64,000 bases of DNA. It comes from Thermococcus siculi (GTDB taxonomy: Archaea; Methanobacteriota_B; Thermococci; Thermococcales; Thermococcaceae). Where the stretch lies: contig NZ_CP015103.1 of the NCBI RefSeq assembly GCF_002214505.1, positions 1,798,001 to 1,862,000 on the forward strand, given 5' to 3'. The notes below the pieces were generated by a model. It did not search any database and was not told the DNA's origin. It was given only the letters and a program-made list of their open reading frames with translations. The position numbers were made by a program, and so were the translations under genes. The number at the start of each line of letters is the position of its first letter. Within the stretch, counting starts at the first letter, position 1. Shown here piece by piece: positions 38,019 through 45,986 of this stretch.

Positions 38019-39227
38019 TTAGACTTCGCCATACTCAACGACGTGGCTGTACTCTATTCCGTGGAGGAACCCCGGAACTTCGTTTCCACTGAGCACGATA
38101 ACATCCCTCGGATATTTGCCTTTAGCTTTTCCTGACTTCACCTCAACCCGCATACCCGGCACAACGGCGTCTATCTCGTAGTTGTCGCTCTGAAAGTAAT
38201 ACACCTTCCTAAACTTCCGGTAAAGGTGCTCCTGAACGGTCCACTCGTAGAGAACTGACTCCTCAATTTTAACCCGGCTCCACTCGGCGAACGCCCTCGC
38301 CATTAACGGGTCCCTGACGGTGAACTTCCGATTTTTCTTTGGAACGATTTTCTTCCCCCACTGGGAGAACGGTATCTCCAGAAGTAGCCTAAGCTCGGAG
38401 AGGACAGATACGTAGCTTCTCACGGTGTCCCTGTTGACGCCGACCTCCTGGCCGAGCTCGCTGTACGAGAGGGGGCTGGGTGCCTTAGATATTATAGCTC
38501 CCAGTATCTCCCTCGCGATTTCTGGATTCTTTTCTCTCTCCAAGCTTCGGAGGTCAGCCTTCAGTGCACCCACTATATCGCTCTTCCGTATCCTTTTGTT
38601 CAGGTAAGCCGCGTAGCCACCGGTCTTGAGATAGCTTTCAAAGGCCTCCCGGCCCTTCCCGTCGAAGTAGTCCTCAACGCCGATCAGAAGGCGGTAGTAG
38701 TCCCTGAAGCCGAGGGGCATTATTTCGAGAACTTTCCCATTACCTTTTCTCCCTGAGAAGTACCCAACGGCCCTGCCTAGGTTGATCGAGACCGAGCCCA
38801 TTACCGTGATGACATCATTCTTAAGCTTCTTGCGGTTTATGAGGTCGATGATGGCCTTCCACCAGTTCCGGACAGACGTCACCTCGTCGAGAAAGATTAG
38901 GGAGCTTTTTATCCCCTTGGCCCCCCTGAGCTTCAAATAAGTCTTGAGAACAGCAGCTAGATCGTCCTGGTCGTCTAGCATTGTGCAGTCGTAGTAAAAG
39001 ATTTCGTAGGGGTTTCTCCGTTCTCTGAGGAGTTCGTTTATGAGGAGCTTCACTCCGAGGGTTTTGCCGACCCTCCTCGGCCCAACCAAAAAGTTTACGG
39101 AAAAGGGTTCAAGCGAAAGCTCAGCTATCCAGGAGGGGATGTAGCGGTACTCCAAGTCCTTCCAGTCCTCGAGGTCCGGGTCTTCCTCGTGAACCCACCA
39201 CGGGTTATACTCCTCAAGGTCGAACAT
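38019..39227 (-). CDS. AAA+ ATPase of the AAA_14 / DUF4143 type
   Basis: A 402-residue ATPase. The P-loop GPRRVGKT is at residues 49-56, the Walker B is LIFLDEVTS, and a helix-turn-helix-like YSELGQEVGVNRDTVRSYV follows. The C-terminus has NYEIDAVVPGMRVEVKSG, the Asp and Glu-x-Lys set of the DUF4143 nuclease-like domain. The ATG at 39227 is chosen because AGATATATAAGC (minus strand, near 39254) is a TATA box about 27 bases upstream. A 27-base imperfect palindrome sits directly behind the TATA box. Confidence 0.82.
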   Translation of the reverse strand: MFDLEEYNPWWVHEEDPDLEDWKDLEYRYIPSWIAELSLEPFSVNFLVGPRRVGKTLGVKLLINELLRERRNPYEIFYYDCTMLDDQDDLAAVLKTYLKLRGAKGIKSSLIFLDEVTSVRNWWKAIIDLINRKKLKNDVITVMGSVSINLGRAVGYFSGRKGNGKVLEIMPLGFRDYYRLLIGVEDYFDGKGREAFESYLKTGGYAAYLNKRIRKSDIVGALKADLRSLEREKNPEIAREILGAIISKAPSPLSYSELGQEVGVNRDTVRSYVSVLSELRLLLEIPFSQWGKKIVPKKNRKFTVRDPLMARAFAEWSRVKIEESVLYEWTVQEHLYRKFRKVYYFQSDNYEIDAVVPGMRVEVKSGKAKGKYPRDVIVLSGNEVPGFLHGIEYSHVVEYGEV

Positions 39228-39249
39228 GGTATCTAATAACTGTCTCTGC

Positions 39250-39350
39250 TTATATATCTTGCGGACCATTGTTCTGCAAGATTTTATAAAGTCTTGCTGA
39301 ATAACAACCGACATGTGCTTATAAATACCTGCCGTTTTCAACAGGCAAGA
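39250..39350. promoter_or_regulatory. ATPase promoter with CTTGC-type inverted repeats
   Basis: 39257-39282 holds ATCTTGCGGACC and GTTCTGCAAGAT, 12-base arms with two mismatches around ATT, next to the TATA box on its upstream side. Further half-sites occur at 39291-39297 (GTCTTGC) and 39344-39350 (GCAAGAC), a perfect 7-base inverted pair. The cluster looks like an operator region for the ATPase gene. GCTTATAAATACC (about 39317-39329) is a possible plus-strand TATA box with no gene of its own. Confidence 0.5.
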
Positions 39351-39453
39351 CCAAAAGCCGGAAAAGGTAATAGGACGGCACTCAAAAGACCACAGCAACA
39401 TTTATAAGAACTTCAATCTTTCTAAGTTTGAAAACTAACTGGAGGCTATGGTA

Positions 39454-40377
39454 ATGAGCTTTGGGGTTGCGGCACTGGTGATCGTCGGCGTTTTTCTGTT
39501 GATACTGCTGCTCCTGAGCGTCAAGGTGATAAGGCCCTACCAGAAGGGACTCGTGGAAAGGCTTGGAAAGTTCAACAGAATACTTGAGCCGGGAATACAT
39601 TTCATAATCCCCTTCATGGAGCGCGTCAGGGTCATAGACATGCGCGAGCACGTTGTTGACGTCCCTCCGCAGGAGGTCATCTGTAAGGACAACGTGGTAG
39701 TCACTGTCGACGCCGTCGTCTACTACCAGATAATGGATCCGGTTAAGGCCGCCTACAACGTCAGCAACTTTCTCATGGCCATTATCAAGCTCGCCCAGAC
39801 GAACCTGCGTGCCATAATCGGTGAGATGGAGCTTGATGAGACCCTCAGCGGAAGGGACATAATCAACGCCCGCCTGAGGGAGGAGTTAGACAAGATAACC
39901 GACCGCTGGGGAGTTAAGATAACCCGAGTCGAGATACAGAGGATCGACCCGCCGAAGGACATCCAGGAGGCCATGGCCAAGCAGATGACCGCCGAAAGGG
40001 AGAAGAGGGCTATGATACTCCTGGCGGAGGGTAAGAAGGAGAGCGCCATCAAAGAGGCCGAGGGCCAGAAGCAGGCGGCCATACTGAAGGCCGAGGGTGA
40101 AAAGCAGAGGCAGATACTCATCGCGGAAGGTCAGGCCGAGGCCATAAGAAAGGTTCTCGAGGCCCTCAGCCAAGCGGACGAGAAGTACCTTACATTGCAG
40201 TACATCGAGAAGATGCCCGAGCTGGCCAAGTACGGCAACCTGATAGTTCCCTACGACACGGAGTCCCTTATCGGCCTGCTGAGGATACTCCAGAAGGTGA
40301 AGGAGACGCCGCTCCCTGAGCCAAGACCTCCGGCTGAAGGATCCCAAAACGAACCCGCAGGGGAGAAAAAGGCTTAA
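39454..40377 (+). CDS. Stomatin-like SPFH membrane protein
   Basis: A 307-residue prohibitin/stomatin homologue. An N-terminal membrane helix (ALVIVGVFLLILLLLSV) is followed by the SPFH domain (to about 190) and a coiled coil rich in Glu/Ala/Lys (about 185-250). It probably forms membrane rings that organise or control a partner protease. The ATG at 39454 lies 8 bases after GGAGG; the one at 39448 is too close. The short NfeD gene follows, as in the PH0470-PH0471 pair of Pyrococcus horikoshii. The TATA box ATTTATAAG is near 39405. Confidence 0.9.
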   Translation: MSFGVAALVIVGVFLLILLLLSVKVIRPYQKGLVERLGKFNRILEPGIHFIIPFMERVRVIDMREHVVDVPPQEVICKDNVVVTVDAVVYYQIMDPVKAAYNVSNFLMAIIKLAQTNLRAIIGEMELDETLSGRDIINARLREELDKITDRWGVKITRVEIQRIDPPKDIQEAMAKQMTAEREKRAMILLAEGKKESAIKEAEGQKQAAILKAEGEKQRQILIAEGQAEAIRKVLEALSQADEKYLTLQYIEKMPELAKYGNLIVPYDTESLIGLLRILQKVKETPLPEPRPPAEGSQNEPAGEKKA

Positions 40378-40411
40378 AGCCATCTCCCCTTAATGTTTGA
40401 CGGTGGTGGAC

Positions 40412-40834
40412 ATGGATCTGCTCCCCCTTTCACTTCTTATCCTCGGTCTTCTGGTAGTAGTCCTTGACATGATGGTCACGGCCTTCATAACGCCTATAGG
40501 CATAGCCCTCATAGTTCTCGGCCTCCTAATGGGCTTTGGAGTGGGATTCACCGAGAGCTTTGTCATAGCCCTGATAGCCGCCCTAATCTCATACATCATC
40601 GTTGCCAGGTACATCAAAAAAGACGTGAAGGACGCCGGGAAGGGCAAGTACACTTTCGAGCTGAAGGGCAAGCGTGGTAAGGTCGTCGAGATTGGGAAGG
40701 ATCACTACATAGTTGAACTGGAAGGCGACAGATGGATAGCGCTGCCCGCGGAGGAGAAGGAGGAGCTAAAAATTGACGATACCGTGGAGGTAGTCGACGT
40801 AGACGGCGTAAAACTGATGGTGAAGAAGGTTTGA
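40412..40834 (+). CDS. Short NfeD-like membrane protein
   Basis: A 140-residue protein with two or three membrane helices in residues 5-65 and a C-terminal OB-fold domain ([18 protein letters not shown]). It lacks the ClpP-like protease part of long NfeD proteins. It partners the stomatin gene 34 bases upstream; the OB domain is thought to bind stomatin. ATG at 40412 after GGTGGTGGAC. Confidence 0.88.
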   Translation: MDLLPLSLLILGLLVVVLDMMVTAFITPIGIALIVLGLLMGFGVGFTESFVIALIAALISYIIVARYIKKDVKDAGKGKYTFELKGKRGKVVEIGKDHYIVELEGDRWIALPAEEKEELKIDDTVEVVDVDGVKLMVKKV

Positions 40835-40838
40835 AGAC

Positions 40839-42110
40839 TCAGAGATCGGGGAGCAGTTTCTCCTCCGCTTCCCGCCACAGATCCTCCAGCGTTTTTCCAA
40901 TCCTCGTAAACAGCCCGTCCCTGTAAACAACCTCCCCGTTCACGATCACAAGCTCAACGTCGCTCCCCCTTGTGGAGTAAACGACGTGCGAGTAAGGGTT
41001 CTCCCCGGGGAGGAACTGCGGTTTTCTGGCGTTTATCAGAACCAGATCGGCCAGGTAGCCGGGTTTTATCAGTCCTGCCTTCAGCTTGAGTGCCCTGGCG
41101 CCACCGACGGTGGCCCAGCTGAACACCTCCTCGGCACTGGCAACGTCCGTCCTCTTCCTCCAGACCTTGTTGAGAACCGCGGCAAAGCGCATCTCCGTGA
41201 ACATGTCCATCAGACCCACGGGGTTGGGGGAGTCGTTGCCGAGGGCTATGTTCGCTCCACTCTTGGCAAGCTCAACTACAGGGGCGATTCTGCCCTCCAG
41301 CTTCGCCATGCTGAGGGAGCAGTGAACGAGCGTTGCACCGCTCTTTCCGTAGAGTCCAACTTCTTCCTCATCAAGATAGATGCCGTGGACGCCGATGAGC
41401 CTCTCTCCCAGAACACCCGCTTCTGCCAGGTATTCAACCGGCGTGAGGCCATAGCGACGCTTTACTGTCTCAACCTCACCCCTGCTCTGAGAGAGGTGGA
41501 CGTGGATAGGGGCGTTCCTCTCACGGGAAAGCTCGCCTATCTCGCGCATCAGTTCAAGCGAGACCGTGTTTGTGGCATGGGGAGCGAGGGTTGGTTTAAC
41601 GAGTTCATCCTTCCCATCCCAGCGCCTGAAGAAGTGGAATCCCTCTTCCGGTGCCGCTATGGGAAAGTCCACCTCGTCCATGACCGTCTGGCCTATGAAG
41701 GCTCGTATTCCAAGCTCTCTAGCAACCTCTGCTATCTCATCCGCAAAGAAGTAGTGGTCGTTTATCGTCGTCGAGCCGTTTGCAAGTGCTTCGGCCATTC
41801 CCAGGAGTGCCCAGCGACGGACTTCCTTTGGAGTCCACTCAAGCTCCGCCGGCCAGATTACCTCGTTTAGCCAGCGTTCGATAGGAACGTCCTCGCCGAG
41901 GCCCCTGAACTTCGCCATCGCGACGTGGGTGTGGGAGTTTATCAGGCCGGGCAGGATGATGTAACCTTCCCCGCCGTAGACATCATCGACGTTGTATTCC
42001 CCCACGTTCTCAGCGGGGATGACTTCCCTGATTGAATTTCCCTCCACCAGCACGGCGGCGTTCTTAAGAACCCGCTCCGAGTCAATCACAGTTCCCGTGA
42101 GCGCAAACAT
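40839..42110 (-). CDS. Amidohydrolase, MTA/SAH deaminase family
   Basis: A 423-residue metal-dependent deaminase of the TrzN/MtaD type. Metal and substrate motifs are SHTHVAM, HVHLSQS, GVHGIYL and GNDSPNP. Family members deaminate 5'-methylthioadenosine, S-adenosylhomocysteine or 5'-deoxyadenosine; the exact substrate is not visible from sequence. ATG at 42110 after GGTGATTGG. The promoter contains 8-base inverted arms flanking the TATA region (42128-42162). The gene converges with the NfeD gene, with 4 bases between the stops. Confidence 0.85.
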   Translation of the reverse strand: MFALTGTVIDSERVLKNAAVLVEGNSIREVIPAENVGEYNVDDVYGGEGYIILPGLINSHTHVAMAKFRGLGEDVPIERWLNEVIWPAELEWTPKEVRRWALLGMAEALANGSTTINDHYFFADEIAEVARELGIRAFIGQTVMDEVDFPIAAPEEGFHFFRRWDGKDELVKPTLAPHATNTVSLELMREIGELSRERNAPIHVHLSQSRGEVETVKRRYGLTPVEYLAEAGVLGERLIGVHGIYLDEEEVGLYGKSGATLVHCSLSMAKLEGRIAPVVELAKSGANIALGNDSPNPVGLMDMFTEMRFAAVLNKVWRKRTDVASAEEVFSWATVGGARALKLKAGLIKPGYLADLVLINARKPQFLPGENPYSHVVYSTRGSDVELVIVNGEVVYRDGLFTRIGKTLEDLWREAEEKLLPDL

Positions 42111-42127
42111 TCCAATCACCGTTGTAT

Positions 42128-42162
42128 ATGTGTCAGCCCAGTACTTAAGAGTTTTGACACAT
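42128..42162. promoter_or_regulatory. Inverted repeat flanking the amidohydrolase TATA region
   Basis: ATGTGTCA (42128-42135) and TGACACAT (42155-42162) are perfect 8-base inverted arms, 19 bases apart. The candidate TATA box CTTAAG (42144-42149) is between them. A dimeric regulator bound here would cover the promoter. No known Thermococcales motif was matched. Confidence 0.4.
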
Positions 42163-42295
42163 CGCCATAAAAAGGTCCAAAGAGTTTAAATTCTGAACGC
42201 GGGAATTGAAAGCATGCCCCCGATAATGGTTGTAAGAGCCGGCATACTGGCCATAGAGCCGTGGATGAATTGACTCTTCTTGGTTAGCCTTGATT

Positions 42296-42321
42296 GGCCG
42301 GATTGGAACCGTCGTCCGGCC
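42296..42321 (+). other. Hairpin before asnS
   Basis: GGCCGGA and TCCGGCC can form a 7-base-pair stem with a 12-base loop. The gap from 42163 to 42335 also holds a TATA-like AGTTTAAATTC (42182-42192) and a 19-codon open frame at 42213-42272. Whether any of this is a small RNA or a peptide gene is open. Confidence 0.25.
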
Positions 42322-42380
42322 CGTTCCTGACCATCGCTACCGTTATAAACTCCCCCTCAAAGCCTCTGGAGGTGGTAATG

Positions 42381-43676
42381 ATGATCGATAAGGTTTACTG
42401 TGCCGATGTCACTCCCGAGATGGAAGGTAAGCGCGTCAAGCTCGCCGGTTGGGTTTATCGGAAGAGGGAAGTCGGAAAGAAGGTCTTCATAGTCCTCCGT
42501 GACTCAAGCGGGATAATCCAGACGATATTCAAGAAGGAGCTGAGTGAGGAAGCCTACGCCGAGGCGAAGAAGGTCGGAATCGAGTCCAGCGTCATCATCG
42601 AGGGAACCGTCAAGGCCGACCCCCGTGCGCCCACCGGGGTTGAGGTTCAGGCCGATAAGATACAGATACTCCAGAACGTGGACTTCTTCCCGATAACCAA
42701 AGACGCCAGCGAGGAGTTCCTGCTCGATGTGAGGCACCTCCACCTGCACTCCCCGAAGGTCGCCGCGGTTATGAAGGTCAAGGCGACAATGATGCAGGCG
42801 GCCAGAGAATGGCTCCTTCAGGACGGCTGGTACGAGGTCTTCCCGCCGATACTCGTCACGGGAGCCGTTGAGGGCGGAGCTACACTCTTCAAGCTCAAGT
42901 ACTTCGACAAAACGGCCTACCTCAGCCAGTCGGCCCAACTCTACCTGGAGGCTGCCATATTTGGCCTCGAAAAGGTCTGGTCGCTGACACCGAGCTTCAG
43001 GGCAGAGAAGAGCAGGACGAGGAGGCACCTCACGGAGTTCTGGCATCTGGAGCTTGAGGCAGCCTGGATGGACCTCTGGGACATAATGAAGGTCGAGGAG
43101 GAGCTTGTGAGTTACATGGTGCAGAGGACGCTTGAACTGAGGAAGAAAGAGATTGAGCAGTACCGCAAGGACGACCTCAAGACGCTAAAGAACACCGTTC
43201 CCCCCTTCCCGAGGGTGAGCTACGACGAGGCAATAGACATACTCCAGAGCAAGGGAGTCGAGATAGAGTGGGGCGAGGACATGGGTGCCGACGAGGAGAG
43301 GATACTCACCCAGGAGTTCGAGGCCCCGTTCTTCGTCTACGGCTATCCCAAGGGCATCAAGGCCTTCTACATGAAGGAGGACCCGGAGGACCCGAGGAAG
43401 GTTCTCGCGGCAGATATGCTCGCCCCCGAGGGGTACGGCGAGGTCATAGGCGGAAGCCAGCGTGAGGACAACTACGACAAGCTCGTGGAGAGGATAATCG
43501 AGGAAGAGATGGATCCGAAGAACTACGAGTGGTACCTCGACCTCAGGAAGTACGGTTCAGTACCGCACAGCGGCTTCGGCCTCGGACTGGAGAGGCTCGT
43601 TGCCTGGGTGCTCAAGCTCGACCACGTGAGATGGGCCACGCTCTTCCCGAGGACGCCAAGCAGGCTTTATCCGTGA
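42381..43676 (+). CDS. asnS: Asparaginyl-tRNA synthetase
   Basis: A 431-residue class IIb synthetase charging tRNA-Asn. An N-terminal OB fold binds the anticodon (KLAGWVYRKREVGKKVF). The catalytic domain has motif 2 FRAEKSRTRRHLTEFWHLE and motif 3 GFGLGLERLVAWVL. Its sequence follows the Pyrococcus AsnRS (start MIEKVYC) rather than archaeal AspRS, and EGGATLFKLKYF is typical. The start is ATG 42381; ATG 42378 just before it is also possible after GGAGGTGG. TATA box GTTATAAAC near 42345. Confidence 0.92.
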   Translation: MIDKVYCADVTPEMEGKRVKLAGWVYRKREVGKKVFIVLRDSSGIIQTIFKKELSEEAYAEAKKVGIESSVIIEGTVKADPRAPTGVEVQADKIQILQNVDFFPITKDASEEFLLDVRHLHLHSPKVAAVMKVKATMMQAAREWLLQDGWYEVFPPILVTGAVEGGATLFKLKYFDKTAYLSQSAQLYLEAAIFGLEKVWSLTPSFRAEKSRTRRHLTEFWHLELEAAWMDLWDIMKVEEELVSYMVQRTLELRKKEIEQYRKDDLKTLKNTVPPFPRVSYDEAIDILQSKGVEIEWGEDMGADEERILTQEFEAPFFVYGYPKGIKAFYMKEDPEDPRKVLAADMLAPEGYGEVIGGSQREDNYDKLVERIIEEEMDPKNYEWYLDLRKYGSVPHSGFGLGLERLVAWVLKLDHVRWATLFPRTPSRLYP

Positions 43677-43727
43677 GCCTGCTCCCACCACAACTTTTAT
43701 AAAACTCCCCCAAGACCATTAGCCCGA

Positions 43728-43804
<77 letters not shown>

Positions 43805-43878
43805 TCCTTGAAATAACCGTTTCCATACGCTTCACCTTCTCTAAATGTTCCAGAAGCTTATTTGCGAGGACCGACAGA

Positions 43879-44157
43879 CTATATCCCTCTTCTCCAAGTC
43901 AAATCTTTGACTTTTATGAAATCTACCAAGAGAACCTCAACAAAATCTCCCTCTTGGATATTCAGATGTTATCTCAACCCTAAAGGGATTGTTAATCTGT
44001 CATGAAGTGTTAATTGATCCCAAAACAACCCTCTACCTTCAGGAGTGCGGACGACGAGGAGGACTATGTCATTCTTATCTAAACCGAAGTAATCTCTTTC
44101 ATTGCTTGGGATTTCCATCCTTCCGTTCTTGTAGGCCTGTGCGTGAAATTTCACCAA
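43879..44157 (-). pseudogene. Double AbrB-domain regulator with in-frame stop
   Basis: The open frame 44157-43969 encodes an AbrB/SpoVT-type domain (VKFHAQAYKNGRMEIPSNER) and the start of a second one (DRLTIPLGLR), then TAA. Reading on past that TAA gives HLNIQEGDFVEVLLVDFIKV, the expected rest of the second domain, before a TAG at 43879. One nonsense change therefore interrupts a two-domain protein of about 92 residues. The start is probably TTG at 44157 after AGGTGA; a GTG at 44169 is also possible. AbrB proteins act as antitoxins or regulators. Readthrough, or function of the short form, is not excluded. Confidence 0.65.
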
Positions 44158-44210
44158 TGGCTCAATCACCTAGTGTCTTTCTCCCGGTTGGTCATTGGCT
44201 CCTCTCTTTT

Positions 44211-44232
44211 CTCCTCAAGGCACTTTGAGGAG
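44211..44232. other. Small inverted repeat
   Basis: CTCCTCAA and TTGAGGAG pair across a 6-base loop. It lies upstream of the decayed AbrB gene and about 200 bases before the GNAT gene. It could be an operator or a hairpin; there is no T-run. The rest of the gap 44158-44432 shows only the GNAT-gene promoter (ATTATTTAAATGC, 44388-44400). Confidence 0.3.
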
Positions 44233-44432
44233 CAATGACTCTACTTATCCTCACTTATGTATGACAATATCTTATTTGTGCTTACAGGGGTTATCGTTAA
44301 GCGACTAATTCATTATTATGGCATAGCTAGCGAGCCAAAGAAGTAAACTTCCACTACTGAAAACGAGCATAAAGATTACGGACGGAAATTATTTAAATGC
44401 ATGTTAGATTTTTCAGAGAGCGGGGGAGTGTA

Positions 44433-45227
44433 ATGAGCAAACCACACAGCGTTTGGCTACCCTCATATGGGAGAGTTATGGTTGAAGTTATGAATGAGGA
44501 CCATGTGGACATGATGGAAAAGTTTGACGCAGGATCTAACGGAGAAGAACAAACCAAATTTGCTAGAGAAAATGCATGGAACTTCCATAGTCATTGTTTG
44601 GCTACTGTTTTTGTTGTACATGATGACATTAAGATTATCTCCTATTTTACATTATCTCCCTTTATCATCAGGTTAAAACCAGAAAATTCCCTTCTAGATT
44701 TTGATGATGAAGTTATTGACAAACTTGAAACGTGTGCTGAACAATATGATGAACTCAAAGACCCTGTTCAGCGTATTGTCCAAGGGGTTAACAGATTTAG
44801 ACAGACAAAACATATCCTTGAGAATATTAGAGAGGTATTGAAAAACAATCTTACAATGGACATACACTACTCATCTGTACCATCTATCCTTCTTGGTCAA
44901 TTTGGCCTTCAAAAAGAGTACCGTTATAAAGCCTTAAAAGAAAGATTTGCAGATAAGGATATTAATAATCTTGGAGGAGAGATTTTAGAGAGAATTATAA
45001 TCCCTTATGCTATACGATATGGTGCGGAGATTGGGGGCATTGGTCTATCCTTACACGCAAATAAAACCGTTGCAAAGAAGTTCTATTTAAATCCTGAGAA
45101 AAACCCTCTTGCGGAGGACTTTTATGTGGTATCCTTTGGAGGAACATATGAATTACTATATCCTTTTGTTGATGATGTAATTGGTCTTAGGAAGTGGCTT
45201 TTAGGGAATGACACAAGAGAGAAATAA
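44433..45227 (+). CDS. TacT-like GNAT acetyltransferase toxin candidate
   Basis: A 264-residue protein that follows the layout of type II GNAT toxins: FDAGSNGEEQ (like the FxCGxxxLD region), ATVFVV and IISYFTLSP strands, then SILLGQFGLQKEY, the acetyl-CoA loop NNLGGEIL, and GIGLSLHANKTVAKKFY. Such toxins acetylate the amino group of charged tRNA and stop translation. It carries about 70 extra residues between the second strand group and ILLGQ. Start ATG 44433 after GGGGGAG; a TATA box is near 44392. No antitoxin lies upstream in the usual place; a 49-residue gene converges from the right. The sequence is clearly AT-rich. Confidence 0.7.
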   Translation: MSKPHSVWLPSYGRVMVEVMNEDHVDMMEKFDAGSNGEEQTKFARENAWNFHSHCLATVFVVHDDIKIISYFTLSPFIIRLKPENSLLDFDDEVIDKLETCAEQYDELKDPVQRIVQGVNRFRQTKHILENIREVLKNNLTMDIHYSSVPSILLGQFGLQKEYRYKALKERFADKDINNLGGEILERIIIPYAIRYGAEIGGIGLSLHANKTVAKKFYLNPEKNPLAEDFYVVSFGGTYELLYPFVDDVIGLRKWLLGNDTREK

Positions 45228-45229
45228 CT

Positions 45230-45379
45230 TTAGAATATACTTGGGATCTCTAAAGCCCTCTTAATATTCCTCTCTATCTTTTTTGGATCACGCTTTTTGG
45301 ATTCCTCAAATGCTCTCGCTAAATTCTGGAGCTCTTCAGGAGTCTCTAAGATGAGTTCGTAACCATTAAACTTAGCCAT
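45230..45379 (-). CDS. 49-residue protein, possible antitoxin or regulator
   Basis: A short gene: ATG at 45379, six bases after GGTGAG, and TAA at 45230, three bases from the stop of the convergent GNAT gene. The protein begins MAKFNGYELILETPEELQN and continues as a Lys/Arg/Glu-rich helix (KKRDPKKIERNIKRALEI). I recognise no family. The promoter is clear: TATA box ATTTATATAG (minus strand, 45411-45420), about 30 bases before the start. A six-element array with 10-base phasing begins just upstream of it. Small size, charge, position and elaborate promoter fit an antitoxin or autoregulator. Confidence 0.6.
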   Translation of the reverse strand: MAKFNGYELILETPEELQNLARAFEESKKRDPKKIERNIKRALEIPSIF

Positions 45380-45421
45380 CTTTTCTCACCATAATTTCAT
45401 ACGGAAGAAACTATATAAATG

Positions 45422-45477
45422 TTATGCACAATGCATAACAATTATGCATTATTATGCACTGTTCATAATGATTATGA
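45422..45477. repeat. Array of six TTATGCA-type half-sites phased at 10 bp
   Basis: TTATGCA at 45422, its complement TGCATAA at 45432, TTATGCA at 45442 and 45452, TTCATAA at 45462 and TTATGA at 45472. The spacing is exactly 10 bases each time, so all sites face the same side of the helix. The array abuts the TATA box of the 49-residue gene on its upstream side. Confidence 0.75.
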
Positions 45478-45513
45478 GGGAACTAGTCCGTTATATGTTA
45501 ATTTGAGAACTAA

Positions 45514-45831
45514 TCACTCGGAGAAAAGTTTTAGCTCCTCGTCTGGTGAGAGATCGTCCAGGTGATATTTCGAGAGAGATAAATGCCGGATAATTTCTGC
45601 ACGATCTCCCAACAACTCATTCAACCGGTAAGCTTTGGCAACTATGACTTCTACAATTGAATCCTTTTCAAGATGCATTGCGTCCCTGAGTCCTTTTGGA
45701 ATCGTGATATTCCCCTTGTCGACGAGTCTAGCGATGAACATCCCGCAGAGCACTTCGTCACTGACTTTAGCCTTTATGATTAGTTCAACATAATCTCCAA
45801 CGTCTAAGTCGTGATAGAGTCTGGTGTACAA
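45514..45831 (-). CDS. Double AbrB-domain protein with unclear start
   Basis: The frame from TTG 45831 encodes most of one AbrB-type domain (YHDLDVGDYVELII) and a full second one (FIARLVDKGNITIPKGLRD), then a helical tail (105 residues). The same frame continues upstream to a TAA at 45880 and reads KIHAKVTRGGQFTFP, the missing first strands of domain one, but with no ATG, GTG or TTG. So either the start codon has been lost, a non-standard start such as ATT is used, or the short form is made. GGAGG at 45848-45852 is too far from TTG 45831. It probably is, or was, an antitoxin or regulator. It shares the two-domain plan with the decayed gene at 43879. Confidence 0.6.
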   Translation of the reverse strand: MYTRLYHDLDVGDYVELIIKAKVSDEVLCGMFIARLVDKGNITIPKGLRDAMHLEKDSIVEVIVAKAYRLNELLGDRAEIIRHLSLSKYHLDDLSPDEELKLFSE

Positions 45832-45986
45832 TGGGAAAGTGAACTGACCTCCTCTGGTGACTTTCGCGTGAATTTTGTGTTATCTTCAACTTCTCGGTTT
45901 TCTCCAGCTCTCGCCGGCGAAATATTCTTGTATAAGGGAGTAACATCAGAGTGTGTTTACTTTAAAATCGTGAGGGAGGTCTTGAG

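Noticed and set aside
40986-41870. 294-codon plus-strand frame opposite the amidohydrolase
   Set aside because: The amidohydrolase has all its metal motifs on the other strand. The plus frame has no promoter, ribosome site or family.
42381-43676. Aspartyl-tRNA synthetase
   Set aside because: The sequence follows the Pyrococcus AsnRS line from its N-terminus to the SRLYP ending rather than archaeal AspRS.
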